Positions 35,149 through 46,491 of a DNA stretch of 64,000 nt are shown one piece after another; position 1 is the first letter of the stretch, and each line of letters begins with the position of its first letter. This stretch comes from Cryptomeria japonica (Eukaryota > Streptophyta > Pinopsida > Cupressales > Cupressaceae): positions 220,585,415-220,649,414 of the forward strand of contig NC_081410.1 in NCBI RefSeq assembly GCF_030272615.1, read 5' to 3'. The notes under the pieces were generated by a model, which searched no databases, was not told the origin of the DNA, and was given only the letters and a program-made list of their open reading frames with translations. Made by a program: the position numbers and the translations under genes.

Positions 35149-35306
35149 AACTGTGAACTGAAGCCATCAGAGAGAAATACGCCATGCGGAGTAAGCCCTA
35201 AAATCAAATTGAAAAGATCATTACCGTGAAAATGCCCATGACTCTAACCCTAAATCCGAAACAAATTTCAAGCCTTTATTCAAAAGAAAGTGCCCCACGG
35301 ATTTGA

Positions 35307-35314
35307 GTATATAG
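35307..35314 (-). promoter_or_regulatory. Possible TATA box of the trihelix gene
   Basis: Minus strand reads CTATATAC at 35314-35307, about 250 bases upstream of Met32 and 160 upstream of the longest frame start. Spacing would suit a transcription start near 35280. Inferred from position only. Confidence 0.3.
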
Positions 35315-35320
35315 TGGGGT

Positions 35321-36138
35321 ATAAAGAGCTTCACACCAAAGACCCAGGTTCAGATCTCAACAAGTAGGGATCTCTTGTAGTGGCCATGAAGACTCTGAAA
35401 GTAGCAATCCATTTATGATAATGCATTGATTAAAACCCACCCCTATGTTTCGCAATGGAAAGATCTTGAAGTACAGTCGAATGCAATCATATTAAGGAAC
35501 CAAATCCAACCCATGACTACAATGAGATGGCCCACATTTTACACCAAACTTTAGCCCCCAAGGGTCAGCTCTGTTGACTAGGCCGCCTGTTCTATGTGCA
35601 GTGCTTATAAAAAATAAATAGATAAATACATAGGAAACCCTAACTCTTGAATCATTTCATTTCTTACAAAGCACTAAGCTTAAGAATTAAAAATACCTTG
35701 CAGAAGAAGATCTTCGTCAAGCTTTTAATCCACAAGCTTCATGAAATCCAAAGCTGAGTAATGCCAGATCTTCAGCATCAAATCTAACTTCATGAATGTG
35801 AATAAGATTCCGATCATCTCAAATTCAGCTATTGAAATAGTTTACTCTGCTTTGCTAAGGTGAGCTACAAAAAGTAGAATCATTGTTTCCGCCATCAAAT
35901 CCCCGAGTAGTCAAGCTACGGTTGTACAAACGAATTTTGAAAACAAATTTTCTGCATCAAATCCCCAGATCAAAATTGATTTAGTATAAATGAATGAATG
36001 TTTTTAATAATGTCAAATCAAAATTGATTTAGTATAAATGAATGAATGTTTTTAATAATGTCAGAAGGCCAAACAGTCTATGGGACTCCCATAGCTAGCA
36101 AAAAAGGTATGCAAACAATTTATGGGACTTCTGGATAG
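35321..36138. repeat. Upstream flank with a 48-bp tandem duplication
   Basis: No gene seen. A 48-bp unit (CAAAATTGATTTAGTATAAA.. to ..TAATAATGT) is duplicated head to tail, with starts at 35971 and 36019. A looser repeat of about 50 bp follows near 36070-36160 (TATGGGACTCCCATAGCTAG versus TATGGGACTTCTGGATAGCTAG). Confidence 0.75.
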
Positions 36139-36484
36139 CTAGTAAAGAAGGCATGCAAAACCCGAACAAATCCAAACTGTTAAACCTCTTTCTCCTTCTC
36201 CCTCTGCATCTTGGATCTTCTGTTGTGTAACTTGATTAGAAAATCTGCAACTTTTGGTATTTTTTCTGTCAAATAGACTACTTAAGGTGTTCACATTTAG
36301 TGTCTCAACATACCTACTCCAGATGTCACTGTAGGCTAGGCAATCCATGATGTAATGTCATTCAATCTCCACCACCCCTTGCGTACAATATCTACACCTT
36401 ATATCTTCCCATTCCTCTTTGGGCATCGTCTATCTCCCAGTTTCACATCTAAGTTGATGTGCGCTGGTCCTTATGAGATGGTAA
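36139..36484 (-). pseudogene. LINE ORF2 C-terminal relic
   Basis: Minus-strand frame from 36484: HLIRTSAHQLRCETGR, a stop, then PKEEWEDIRCRYCTQGVVEIE, a stop, then HYIMDCLAYSDIWSRY and LSSLFD. This Cys/His-rich end (CRYC..H..C) downstream of the reverse transcriptase is characteristic of plant LINE ORF2 proteins (zf-RVT-like). Reverse transcriptase and endonuclease are absent. It is a short 5'-truncated copy, as LINEs typically leave, with two in-frame stops. Confidence 0.7.
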
Positions 36485-36790
36485 TTTGATATTTGATATT
36501 AATTTGTTGGTTTGGTGTAAATAGTAATTATAATGTGTAATTTCATTATAGAATTGATATTAAAAATTTATGATTAGTGAAAACTTATATAACGTAAATA
36601 CAGTCATGTCATGACCTTTGTCTATTCAGGCATCATAAATGAAAATCTTGTTAAGAAGAATTAAAAAAAAACTAAGTCCCTCTTTAGTAAGATTTTCATT
36701 TCTAATGTTTGGATAGGCGTTTCCCACATCATGAGGTCTAATGCTGGATATAATCATGTAATGTAGTATAAGCCATATTATGCGTCCTGG

Positions 36791-38944
36791 TGTAGGAGCA
36801 CTTAGTTGAGCAAAACTCTCCTTTTTGAGTAATTTGTGATTTCATGTTTGTAATGTCTTTTGTCAAGTTTATAATGTTTTAGGTTGTTGTGTGTCATGTT
36901 TAATGGTTTTGATCTCATTTTGGGTTCAAGAGGTCAAATTTTGCCTTTCAGGCTTTGAGTTGACAATTTTTGCCAAAAATGTGCAAAATTGCCAAAAAGG
37001 TCTTCCAATGCTTTCCAAAAGCATTGAAAAATGTTTGATAAGTGTTTTTAAGCATGTCTAAGTTGTTTAGACAAGTTGATAAGGTTAGAGTGTCAAAAAT
37101 GTCTTTTGGAGCAAGAAATGTTGTCATTTGGGCTTGCAAGAGTTGTAAAAGTTGTCATTTTTTTTACTTTTCTTGCAAAATGAAGTTGTGGAAGCCTCAT
37201 GTCCGTACTGGACTTGATAAATAAATTGTTGGACTATAAAAAGACCTCTCTTTGCCTTGAAGAACGTTGGTGATTGTATGAGCAAGAGTTTCCTAATAAA
37301 AATCATGACATTTTGGCTTTATTCACTGTTTTTTTTTTCCTTTGGTGTAACAGTCTGTACTGTAGCTTCATAGTCCATACTATACCTTTGGAAAGTGTGC
37401 ATAGTAGTTGTACAATACTCTCCAAGTGATTGTAGCACTGGTTTCCTTTGGCAATTTGTTTGTACAAAATTATTTTACTTTTGTGTGCTCACTGCCCTAT
37501 CAAGGGTTTGAAGTTCCAAAATGCCACCACTTGACTAATCCAGGTCTGGGATCCCACAAAATGGATTTAGTCAAGTTGGCACTCATGTATATAATGTACA
37601 TATGCTTTAATTTATTCCAAAATTGTGTTTGGAAGGAGGACTTGAGTGAATACTAGGCAAGTATTGATTAATCGGCTAGTAGCATGATCAAAAACTCAAG
37701 ATTTGCACCCAAAAGAAATTTGGAGTGAACAAGTGTATGAGGCAGAGGTCTGGACATATGGCCAAGGGTTTTTAGAATCACCTTGGTTTGTTAGAGCAGC
37801 TCATTCCTATTAAATATTCTCTTTGTAAACAAAACAGTGAGTTCACTGTTTTTGTGAATTGTGTTTGTCAAATGCTCATGGAATGCTTCAAAAACATCAT
37901 CCAAGCCTTGTAACTAAGAAGGAAATGTAATAGGAAGATTGGTTAGTGTTTTGCAGACCTCATTGAGGTATATTTTCAATTCAAACTCCTTATTATGCAA
38001 GTCCCAAGAGGTGGCAGCAGCTGACTGGTAAAAAGACAGCATTTTGACAGTGACAGTGGTATTCCACTTCCTTTCTCAGATGTGTGCCAAGTGTTTGGCA
38101 TTATGTTTGCAGGAAGTAATAGGGGAAGGCTTTATTTGGTGTGGCAGAAGTCTTAAGCCAGTTTGGAGGCTTGATTAGTGGAGTTGGGAAGACCTTTCTA
38201 TGTTCTTTGGTCCAAACCCTACCAAACCCTTCAAAAGTGCCACAAATAGTAGACAGTCATGATTTTGCACTAATAGTGGCCTAAACCATGGAAATCCACT
38301 AGCATATACCTTAAAACTATCATCCAAATCAAGGTTGTTGGAGGAGAGACCCATCGTAGAGCAGGACAAGCAAAAAAGTGTCAATTACCCCTCCACGGGC
38401 TAGTAGCCTTTTGACTGCATAACACACACTTTTTAGAACCTGATTGCAAGGAGGAGTTTGGGGCTCATGAGACTTTGTGTGGACACTTTAAAACAGTGAA
38501 CCAAATGACAAATAGGACCTTGGAAAGTGCATAGCCTCAGTTGGATTTTTTGACCCTTGGTTGGTGTATTGAGCAAGCCAAAGGCTATGGGCCTAAAACT
38601 CAGTTTGGTTGTCAAACTTGAACAAAACCTTGCTGCCCCTACATGACCATGTTGGAACTGCCTGTTGCATACTGAGAACAATAAGTTGAATGTCCAGTAA
38701 GCCAGAGATTGAGAAAAGTGTAGATGGGAGAGGTGAGTAGTTGGAGTAAGTTTGAGCATGGGTTTGAGCTATCACCAGAAAGGGAGGTTGTTGGTGAAGA
38801 CTCATAGAGAGACCTAACTATTGCAACTAAACTTGATATTGGCAAACATAAGGAGCAGACATAAACAATACCTCTTGTTTCCTTTTATGGCCTTTTGACT
38901 CAAATTGGCCTTTTGAGCACTTACCTAGCAATCTCCCTATCACA
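36791..38944 (+). repeat. 5' LTR of the chromovirus-like element
   Basis: Starts TGTAGGAGCACTTAG and ends ..CCCTATCACA just before the primer site, about 2.15 kb. The repeat at 63772 defines the left edge. A TATAAAAAG box lies at 37235-37243. Short open frames inside (for example 38433-38759, minus) are not credible genes. Confidence 0.85.
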
Positions 38945-38945
38945 G

Positions 38946-38958
38946 TGGTCTCAGAGCC
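38946..38958 (+). promoter_or_regulatory. Primer-binding site (tRNA-Met type)
   Basis: TGGTCTCAGAGCC lies one or two bases after the LTR end, one base from the usual TGGTATCAGAGCC complementary to initiator tRNA-Met. Confidence 0.8.
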
Positions 38959-38996
38959 AACAAAAGATTCAGGAGGAAAGGAATATTAGGGAAAAC

Positions 38997-40194
38997 ATGG
39001 TGACTAATGCAGAGTGAGCCAAGAAGGTTGAAGACCAAGAAGAGGAAAATAGGGCACTCAGAGAAAGATTAGATCAACTAGCAATGAAACTAGCTGAAGT
39101 AGAAGTCAAAACTGAAAAAGTCCATGATAAGGTTGGAGATCAGGGTAAAATGATGGCAATAGAGGATGAGGTCCCCATGCCTAACCCTATCATTGAAAAA
39201 GAACCATTCTTGAAAGCCTTGAGAGCTATGAGTGGTAAAACCTTAGGGAGTGGCTCTTTTCAGTGGGAAGATGGATCCAGATGCTCTTATAGAGTGGATT
39301 GAAGGTCTAGAAAACCATTTTGAATGTGATGGAGTAACTGAAGCACAAAAGGTTAAGGTAGCAAAATCAAGGTTGAGAGGGGCAACTTTAACTTGGTGGA
39401 AGTTCATCCAAGAGGAAAGGGTGAAAGAAGGTAAGCAGCCACTAGCCACCTGGAAAGCAATGGTAGCCAAAATAAAAGAAACCTACCTTCCTGAAGACTA
39501 TGAAGTACAACTTCACAGGAAAAGACAAAATTTGAGACAAAAAGACCTAGATGTCAGTAGCTACACTGAGGAGTTTCAAAAACTGTGCATGAGATCCAGA
39601 GTAGTAGAGGATGAGAGTATAAAAGTGGCAAGGTACTTGAATGGGTTAAGATCGAACATCCAGGAAGAGATGAGCTTGTTATGCCCACAAACAGTACACA
39701 AGTGTTATCAACTAGCACTTAAGGTGGAAGAGAAAGGTAGGAGAAAGAAAGAACAAAACAACAGAGGTAAAGGTAGGGGAAGAGATGGTAGAGGCCATAG
39801 AGGTAGTTTTGGGGGAAGGAGCATAGATCAACGATCCCAAGGAGAGTCTAAAATTATAGAGAAAAGTGGGGATTCTCAGAGCAAACCCAAATATAGGGGT
39901 AGGGGTTCAAGCAACCCAAGTAGGGGTAGATATAATGGACTAGGTAGAGGGTCCTACTTCTCAACCATGAAGTGCTATAACTGTCAAAAGTTGGGCCACC
40001 CAGCCTATAGATGCCCAGAGAAGCCTAGTTCATCCTATGGTGGTGAGAAGAGGATAAACTATGTTCAGGAAGATGGAGGTAATACCAGAACTTCAGCATT
40101 GAGCCACCTAGCTTTAGAAGATGGTGAGATTTTAATGATCAAGAGAGTGTTAATGAAGAAGCCACACAGTACAGAGGTCTCACAGAGAAGAGCA
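38997..40194 (+). pseudogene. Chromovirus-like gag, degraded
   Basis: ATG at 38997 with a TGA seven codons in. A coiled-coil N-terminus follows (ENRALRERLDQLAMKLAEVE), with a frame change near 39270. Then comes the Retrotrans_gag core: DPDALIEWIEGLENHFEC, ATLTWWKFIQEE, SSYTEEFQKLCMRS. Next is an Arg/Gly-rich linker and one CCHC knuckle CYNCQKLGHPAYRC (39973-40014). The frame is open to codon GCA at 40192, where the CACTA element begins. It continues in frame at 59768, so gag and protease were one polyprotein. Confidence 0.9.
40192..40194. repeat. Target duplication GCA, left copy (right copy 59765-59767)
   Basis: GCA directly before CACTAG and again directly after TTAGTG. It also forms an intact Ala codon in the gag-protease frame of the host element, which reads QRRA then LFRIKYK across the site. 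Confidence 0.93.
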
Positions 40195-40225
40195 CACTAG
40201 TACATTCGGGTCAAAATTTTGATGG
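40195..40225 (+). repeat. Left TIR of the CACTA element
   Basis: CACTAGTACATTCGGGTCAA and a further 11 bases pair with the right end at 59734-59764, with a few mismatches and one-base gaps. Confidence 0.92.
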
Positions 40226-40560
40226 CAAATCGTCGGAATTCCGACACAATTTTGTCACACTACTGACAAAAAAAGTCATCGAAAACTTTGTGTCGGAAGT
40301 TCTGACTATCCTTGTGGTCGTCGCAATTCCGACATCACCTCCAACCTTTCGGACGGCCGCCATGGATGCTCATACTCCGAAAGAATACCGTCGCGATCTC
40401 GGCCTATCATCAGAATTCTGACTCCAAAGGGTAAAATTTTGATAGAGGAGTGTCGTCGGATGCACAGCATCCTCGTCGGAACTCTCCTGGAGGCCATCAT
40501 GCACTCCTCTGTCGGAATTTTACCCTTTGGAGTCGGAATTCCGACGATAGACCGATTTTT
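40226..40560. repeat. CACTA subterminal region with palindromes and a long hairpin
   Basis: The exact palindrome GTCGGAATTCCGAC occurs at 40232-40245 and 40532-40545, and weaker TCAGAATTCTGA and TCGCAATTCCGAC copies lie between. A long inverted repeat pairs 40400-40451 with 40502-40554, with few mismatches. Its loop of about 50 bases holds the small hairpin GGATGC-ACA-GCATCC. In En/Spm the subterminal motifs bind TnpA; the same role is inferred here. Confidence 0.8.
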
Positions 40561-40589
40561 CAAAAAAAAAAAATTTATAGAAAAAGATT

Positions 40590-40790
40590 GACATTGGTAT
40601 CTCTCTTCTATCTCTCTTCTCTATCCCTCTCTACTATCTCTCTTCTCTCTCCCCTCTCTAGGTCTCTTTCTCCATCCCTATCTTCTTCTCTCCCTCTCTA
40701 CTTCTCTTTCTCTACTCTCTCCAGGTCATTATCTCTTCCTCTCACCCTCTCTCTCTCTCTCACCTCTATAGGTCTCACCTTCCATTCCTC
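40590..40790. repeat. Pyrimidine-rich CT tract
   Basis: About 200 bp of degenerate TCTCTCTT/CTCCCTCT on the plus strand, just inside the left subterminal region. The open frame over it is low complexity and not credible. Confidence 0.85.
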
Positions 40791-41701
40791 CATCATTACC
40801 CATGTTGTCAAGTTGTAAGATATTTCCCAAAGTACTTGGTTGCTAGGGTTGATTTACTTAAGTGTTGGAGTCGGATTTAGATGAGACCTGCATGATTAAG
40901 CTATATTAAGTGATCAAGTCACCAAGATCTCAATTGTAAACATGACTAGGTTCTAGGGTTTTAGGGTAGCATAGGTCAAGATTGAGGTATGGTGGTCAAG
41001 AATTACCTTCCAATGACAAAAGACATCCAAATGATGAAGAATGAAGGCGATGAACTCATAGAAGTTTGGAGGAGATAATTTGACTAAGTTAAAATTTTGT
41101 TTAAGTCATGGTCATGATACTAGCTTGCTCATCAAGAGCAATTTGTGCGAATGAACCCTAGAAATGTGCCCATGCTAGAGAAGCAAGAATTCCAATAAAA
41201 CCTAAGGCAATGCTAGTAAGGGGTCAAAATTAAAGAATTAGGGTACAAAAAATTAAATTTGGCTAAGTCGAGATGTTGCTCAAGGATGACCTAAATCATG
41301 GAGTGTAAATCAATCATGAAACATGAGAATGGATTGGTCTTGACCCAAGCAACGTAAGTCCCCCTTGTGATTCCAGCAGATATCACATCACAATCATTGA
41401 GTCTATCTACAATATAAAGTCAAGACCTGACTATTGGAATCTTGGAGTCATCCCATTTGATCACGTAGTTTAGCACTTGGGAGGATTTTGTTCAAGAGAG
41501 GATAGAATACTTAGTATTTTATTTTGTGTTGCATAGTGCATAAAAAACACATCAACAAAAACCATTGAAAGGTTTGGTTAAAGCCTTCGAATCACAATCT
41601 CTACGAGAAGCTATCAAGAGTGCCCAGAATTTGGAAACTTTAGTATCCAAGAACATAATTCATAAGGCACCACTTTTAGAGCAACCAAAGAAGCCTATCA
41701 A

Positions 41702-44700
41702 TGTAATATTTTATTTACCTTGGATATGTTTTATCCTAAGTGTGATATTCCACTATTAAAAAGCTTAATTAGGTAATATTTTTACTTAGGTAGAATAAGA
41801 TAATGAGTTGCACATTCTCCTTCTTTGATTGAGATTCTACTTTTTCCTTGTCACAAATTTGGAAACTTGGATAAGCAATTTCTTTTTTTGGTTTTCTACC
41901 TCTTCATGATCCTCATGGATTTGGAATCTTGGAAGCTATATATTGTAGGTTTTTCCTCGATTAACATATTAAATGAAACTATTGTGAGCTTTCATATCTT
42001 AACATACCAAGGGCTTAAGTTTGGGGATGACAAGGGGATGATGAAGGGGGCGGGGTGGGATGCAAATATATATACAACTTAAAAAATTAATTATAAAAGG
42101 ATGTGTATAGAATAAGTATAACAACTGTAAATAAAACTTTGCCACACTATGTAAATTTTACAATAAACATTAAAAATATGTCAATGATTGCATTGAAATT
42201 TAAACATTAACAATGGTGGTAGAGTTTTGGAACTTTGGGAACAAACTAAGAATAAGTATAAGAATTGTAGATGAAACTTTGGCATACTAAGTGTTTAAAC
42301 TAGTCAACATAAAAAAAATGGAAACGATTGCATTAACAATAAGAATGGTGGGTAGAGGTTTGGGGTCAATGGGTAGTGCCCCTTGTGGGGGGTTTGGGGC
42401 AGAGCCCCCATCAAGATTAGGGGGCATTTCCAAACCTTTAATACGGATGACATTTTCACAATAATTTCACCATTTTTGTTTAGAATTGGAGTTTCTAATT
42501 GGGGGCCATGAGAGACTCATAGGCATCCTCAAGATGGTCAAGAGACTCCTTGGAGTCCCTAGGATGTCCCTAAGTGGTGCGGCAAGGGGATGTTTCCCCT
42601 AAGTATTGCATCCTGAAAAAATAGGTATTTTGGAGGGGGGGAAGGGGTCCCCATGTTTCAATGGTTTCAAAAGATTCTAAGTTTTTTTTTTATCTTGTCA
42701 TAACAAAATATACTCCTCTTGCATCCTTGGATGATTTGAAAATTGAAAACAATTTGACAAGAAAAAACTAACTTCTAAAGTTTAGACTTAGTTTTCTTTT
42801 TTTATCCAAGTCACTACAACATTTCAATTATCAAAGTAGGTTTTTTTTGGTGGTTTTGAAGCATCCAAAAGGCTTGAGAAATTCAATATTATCTTTCATT
42901 CCACCAAAATTGGAGATCAAGAAGCATGCTCACAAACAAGGATTTGTTTGTAACTTAAGGCAATCGACTAGTTTTTGGGGCATTTTCAGGTCTAAAGAAC
43001 CTACCATTGTGTCAAAAAGGCCCATAAGACCCCATTTTCATCTAAAACTTGTCTCTTTTGGTTGTAGAAGCATTTAAGGAAAAAAAAATCACACAACCAA
43101 TGATATGCCTATACCATACATATTTGAGTTAAAATAAAAATAAAAAATTGACAAGGTTTGGAGACCATTGAACAATTTGGGAGATTGCTAATACATACAC
43201 TCAATTTATAAAGTCTCAATTTGATGTACTTACTCTTCGAGAGGCCTATACAAAAGCATTTTGTAATTGCGAACTAAGATAAATTTCCATTTTTGGTAGT
43301 TTTCATCATGGATTATGGTATTAAATTCTGACATTCTATTGTCAAGATAAATTCAGAGAACCATTTGTACTTGAAACAAGGGATAGTGAAAAATTACATT
43401 ATGTAGGATCTCCTACCCTATCTCATTGAATTCATTCCTACACCAAGTGACTATGAACAAAAGCATAGGTATTTAACAACAATGACATGGTCCATGGACT
43501 AGTGATCCTCCTCTTGATACTCCATCTACAAATGAGAACATCTCTTATACACGTTGCTACTTCAGAATTAAAAGTTGCTTCTTCTAGAAATTTCCATGAT
43601 TCTTTGCAATAGGATTATATGTCTTCTAGATTCACCTGGCCACTAGGACACATTCCTATCAAGCATCTTTACTTTTTTGAAAAGTAGACCACATTTCAGA
43701 TCTAGATGACACCATAATGACTTTGATTTCCTCTTGCAAGATATTCCTCCATCATGTATTGCTTCATCGAAGTTCAAATTTGCTTCTTCAAGGGCTCTCA
43801 ATGATTCTCTATATAGGATTCTTCGTGTCTATGAGATCCACTTCTTTGGGAGGCCTACTTAAACATTTCACATCTATTTGTGGACTCTCACCTTTCAAAT
43901 ATTGATGAAACAATTGAGAATATTTGTCTTCTCATTGATGACAATGCCCATCGAGTTACATCGTCTCCCATTGTAAATTCACTTGTTCTATCCCCACCAT
44001 ATCATGCAACATGACACATTCTATTTCACATTAATTAAGGTCTCACACTTCAATGATTGTAGTCCTTGAATCTTCTATGGAACAATCACAACTTAACATC
44101 AACATCAAGACACATGAGTCGCTTCAAAAACCATACATCTGAATTCCTTTCTACATTCCACTTGAATGGGAATTCAACAATTTGACAACTCAATATTTCC
44201 ATATTGTGAAAGGAAGGTGCATCATTTGTTGCAAATGAACCTACTACAACATTCACCATTCAACATTTTGCATTGCTTTTCTCTCTTCTTTGTGGAGGCA
44301 CCAACTTTAGGGGATGGGGTGGATCTATATTATCCTTCACATATGTCACTTGGGATGGAGTTTTGTCCTACGGATTTTCTAGTCTCTACTTCGAGAGGGT
44401 ACACTCTCTTTATAATTTGGGGTATTTCATATTTTACATGGATACCTAACCTTGTGACCCATTTCTTCTTACCTCAATTGCACTTAAGGGGGTGTGCCAA
44501 TGTACCATTTTATTCACCAAGTGGATATGTTTTATCGTAAGTATGATATTGCATTTGTTTGTTTAGTTTACTTAAGTAATTTCTTTTAACTTGAGATAAT
44601 GACTTGCACATTCTCCTTCTTTCATAGGATTATGTTTTTTTTCCTTATCCTCAAAAATTTGGAAACTTGGATAAACAATTCCTTGTCTTTTGGTTTTCTA

Positions 44701-44745
44701 TCTCATCCTCATGGATTAAAAATCTTGGATTTCGAGTGAAGATAT
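41702..44745 (+). mobile_element. Old LTR-element relic inside the CACTA element
   Basis: Two diverged direct repeats of about 240 bp begin TGTAATATTTTATTTACC (41702) and TGTACCATTTTATTCACC (44501). Both continue GGATATGTTTTATC, then CACATTCTCCTTCTTT, then AATTTGGAAACTTGGATAA. The second is preceded by a purine-rich ACTTAAGGGGGTGTGCCAA (44482-44500), as before a 3' LTR. The first is preceded by a worn gag-like frame (41565-41690, AFESQSLREAIKSAQNLE). The sequence between holds no recognisable pol and includes a GGTTTGGGGCAGAGCCCC stretch near 42400. Confidence 0.5.
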
Positions 44746-46250
44746 TGTGAACTTTTTCATTTTCTCTCTTATGAAATCAACTATGTTATGCTATTTTGAT
44801 TTTATTATCATTTATATTTAACAATTTTAAAAATGTTATCACTTACATTAATTTCTAGGTTAATATTTATTTTGTAGATTCTAATAGAATTGAATACCAT
44901 ACCCAAACAATATCTAGTATGACTAGTTAGTTACAGGCTAGGTTCCAAGCGTACTTGGTAACACAATTTTTGAGCTTGTGTTTGTTTATGATTTAACAAT
45001 TGATGCATCTAGCTTTGCTACGCATCTACTTTGAATACAATGAGAGGGTGATTTTGTCTAAGCCAAGAGACCCTGCTATCTAATATGACCCAAGAAAGAT
45101 ACTGATATTTTACCTTGGAAATATAAGCCTTTTGTAAGTATAATTCAATGAATTGTGATAATAACTTAAAACGAAGTGAATTAAAATTTGATTGAGTTCC
45201 CCATTGTATTTTAACAAATCATCTAAGAAGATGTTCATTCCTAACAATTTCCAATTCTCTTTCCAAAAGGATGAAAAAGAAGAGAAAGGAACTAATTAAT
45301 GTTGGGATAGAATTTAGAAGACCTATGTTTTGTGTCTAAAAGCTACTAGCCTAGAGAGCATGGAAACAATCTGAAGTCATGGGAGAGAGTTTCAGTTCTA
45401 TCTCCAAAAATTATGTCCAGTACTCTTGTATTGAATTTTTAAATCCTTCTAAGTTTAAATGTTCACGAGGAAACTCTAAAATTTTAATAAAATACATAAA
45501 TGAAAACCAATTTTGTTTTCGTTGGAATACTTTTGAAAATCACATCACCTCAGTAATTGAACTGTAACAATAAGATTGCATACAAAGTGTAGGTTTGCTA
45601 TGAAACATGCTAAAAGGGTTAAACTATTTCAATTAATAAAAACACTGGAACTATTAAACAACAATAGCTTGTTGGTAATCAAGATTTTGGACTATACCCA
45701 CATTTTACACCTTTTCATACAGTTGCAAAGAATATAGAAAACATGTACGTGGAACTACAGATTCCAACATATGTAAAAATACAACAATCTAAATAAGAAT
45801 GGGAAGCATGTGGAGAATGGTTAAGACATGCATAAATAAAAGGAAAACAAAAATCTCTCAATGTGTATCACAAACAAATCAAGGAAAAAAGCTTTTAGGC
45901 AGGGGACCAATATGATCATAAAAATTTCAAAACTTCCAAAGTATAGAGCATTTGAGATTTTACAGAGAATGCGCTAATTCAGCTTTATTCATGATGAGGC
46001 ATATTCACAACTTTTGCAGTCGCACCATGGTGTTATTTGTGTTGGCTCTGTTGGACCCTACAATTAAGATTCAATATACATACATTATGCAATAAGATTA
46101 ACTGTGCAACATAATGAAATATTGAAAAGTGTGTTATCTTATTGAGCTTCGCTTTGTTTTGAGAATAGTTTAATATTCTCTACTTAACAGGGCCAACCAC
46201 GTGAAGGTGGAAGCTCATTTGGCCCCTCCCCCCCCCACTAACATCACTCT
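44746..46250. other. No gene recognised (CACTA interior)
   Basis: A/T-rich. The short ORF 45379-45567 (plus) has no recognisable domain. Nothing supports a gene. Confidence 0.4.
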
Positions 46251-46254
46251 AAAT

Positions 46255-46475
46255 TCCCCGTTAACATCTAACATTCATTCATTCTTTCATTCATTCTTTC
46301 ATCCATTATTAAAATATAACATTCATTCATTATCACATAATGTTCATTAACACATAAAATTCATTAACTTTCATTAACACGCAACATTCATCAATAATCA
46401 TCAACACATATCATTCATGAACATTCATTAGCACATAATTACATTCATTAACACATAAAAATCAGTCATTATCAA
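46255..46475. repeat. Degenerate ACATTCATTAACACATAA minisatellite
   Basis: About ten irregular copies of ACATTCATTA with ACACATAA spacers, just beyond the 3' end of the minus-strand TnpA-like gene. It may lie in the transcript's 3' UTR. Confidence 0.8.
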
Positions 46476-46491
46476 ATAAGGTAGATTACAA

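Noticed and set aside
35199-35230. A possible tiny intron upstream of the trihelix gene (GTAATG donor, TTTTAG acceptor)
   Set aside because: It would be only about 30 bases long, too short for a plant intron.
38433-38845. Overlapping minus-strand ORFs
   Set aside because: They lie inside the 5' LTR of the chromovirus-like element, on the wrong strand, without any recognisable domain.
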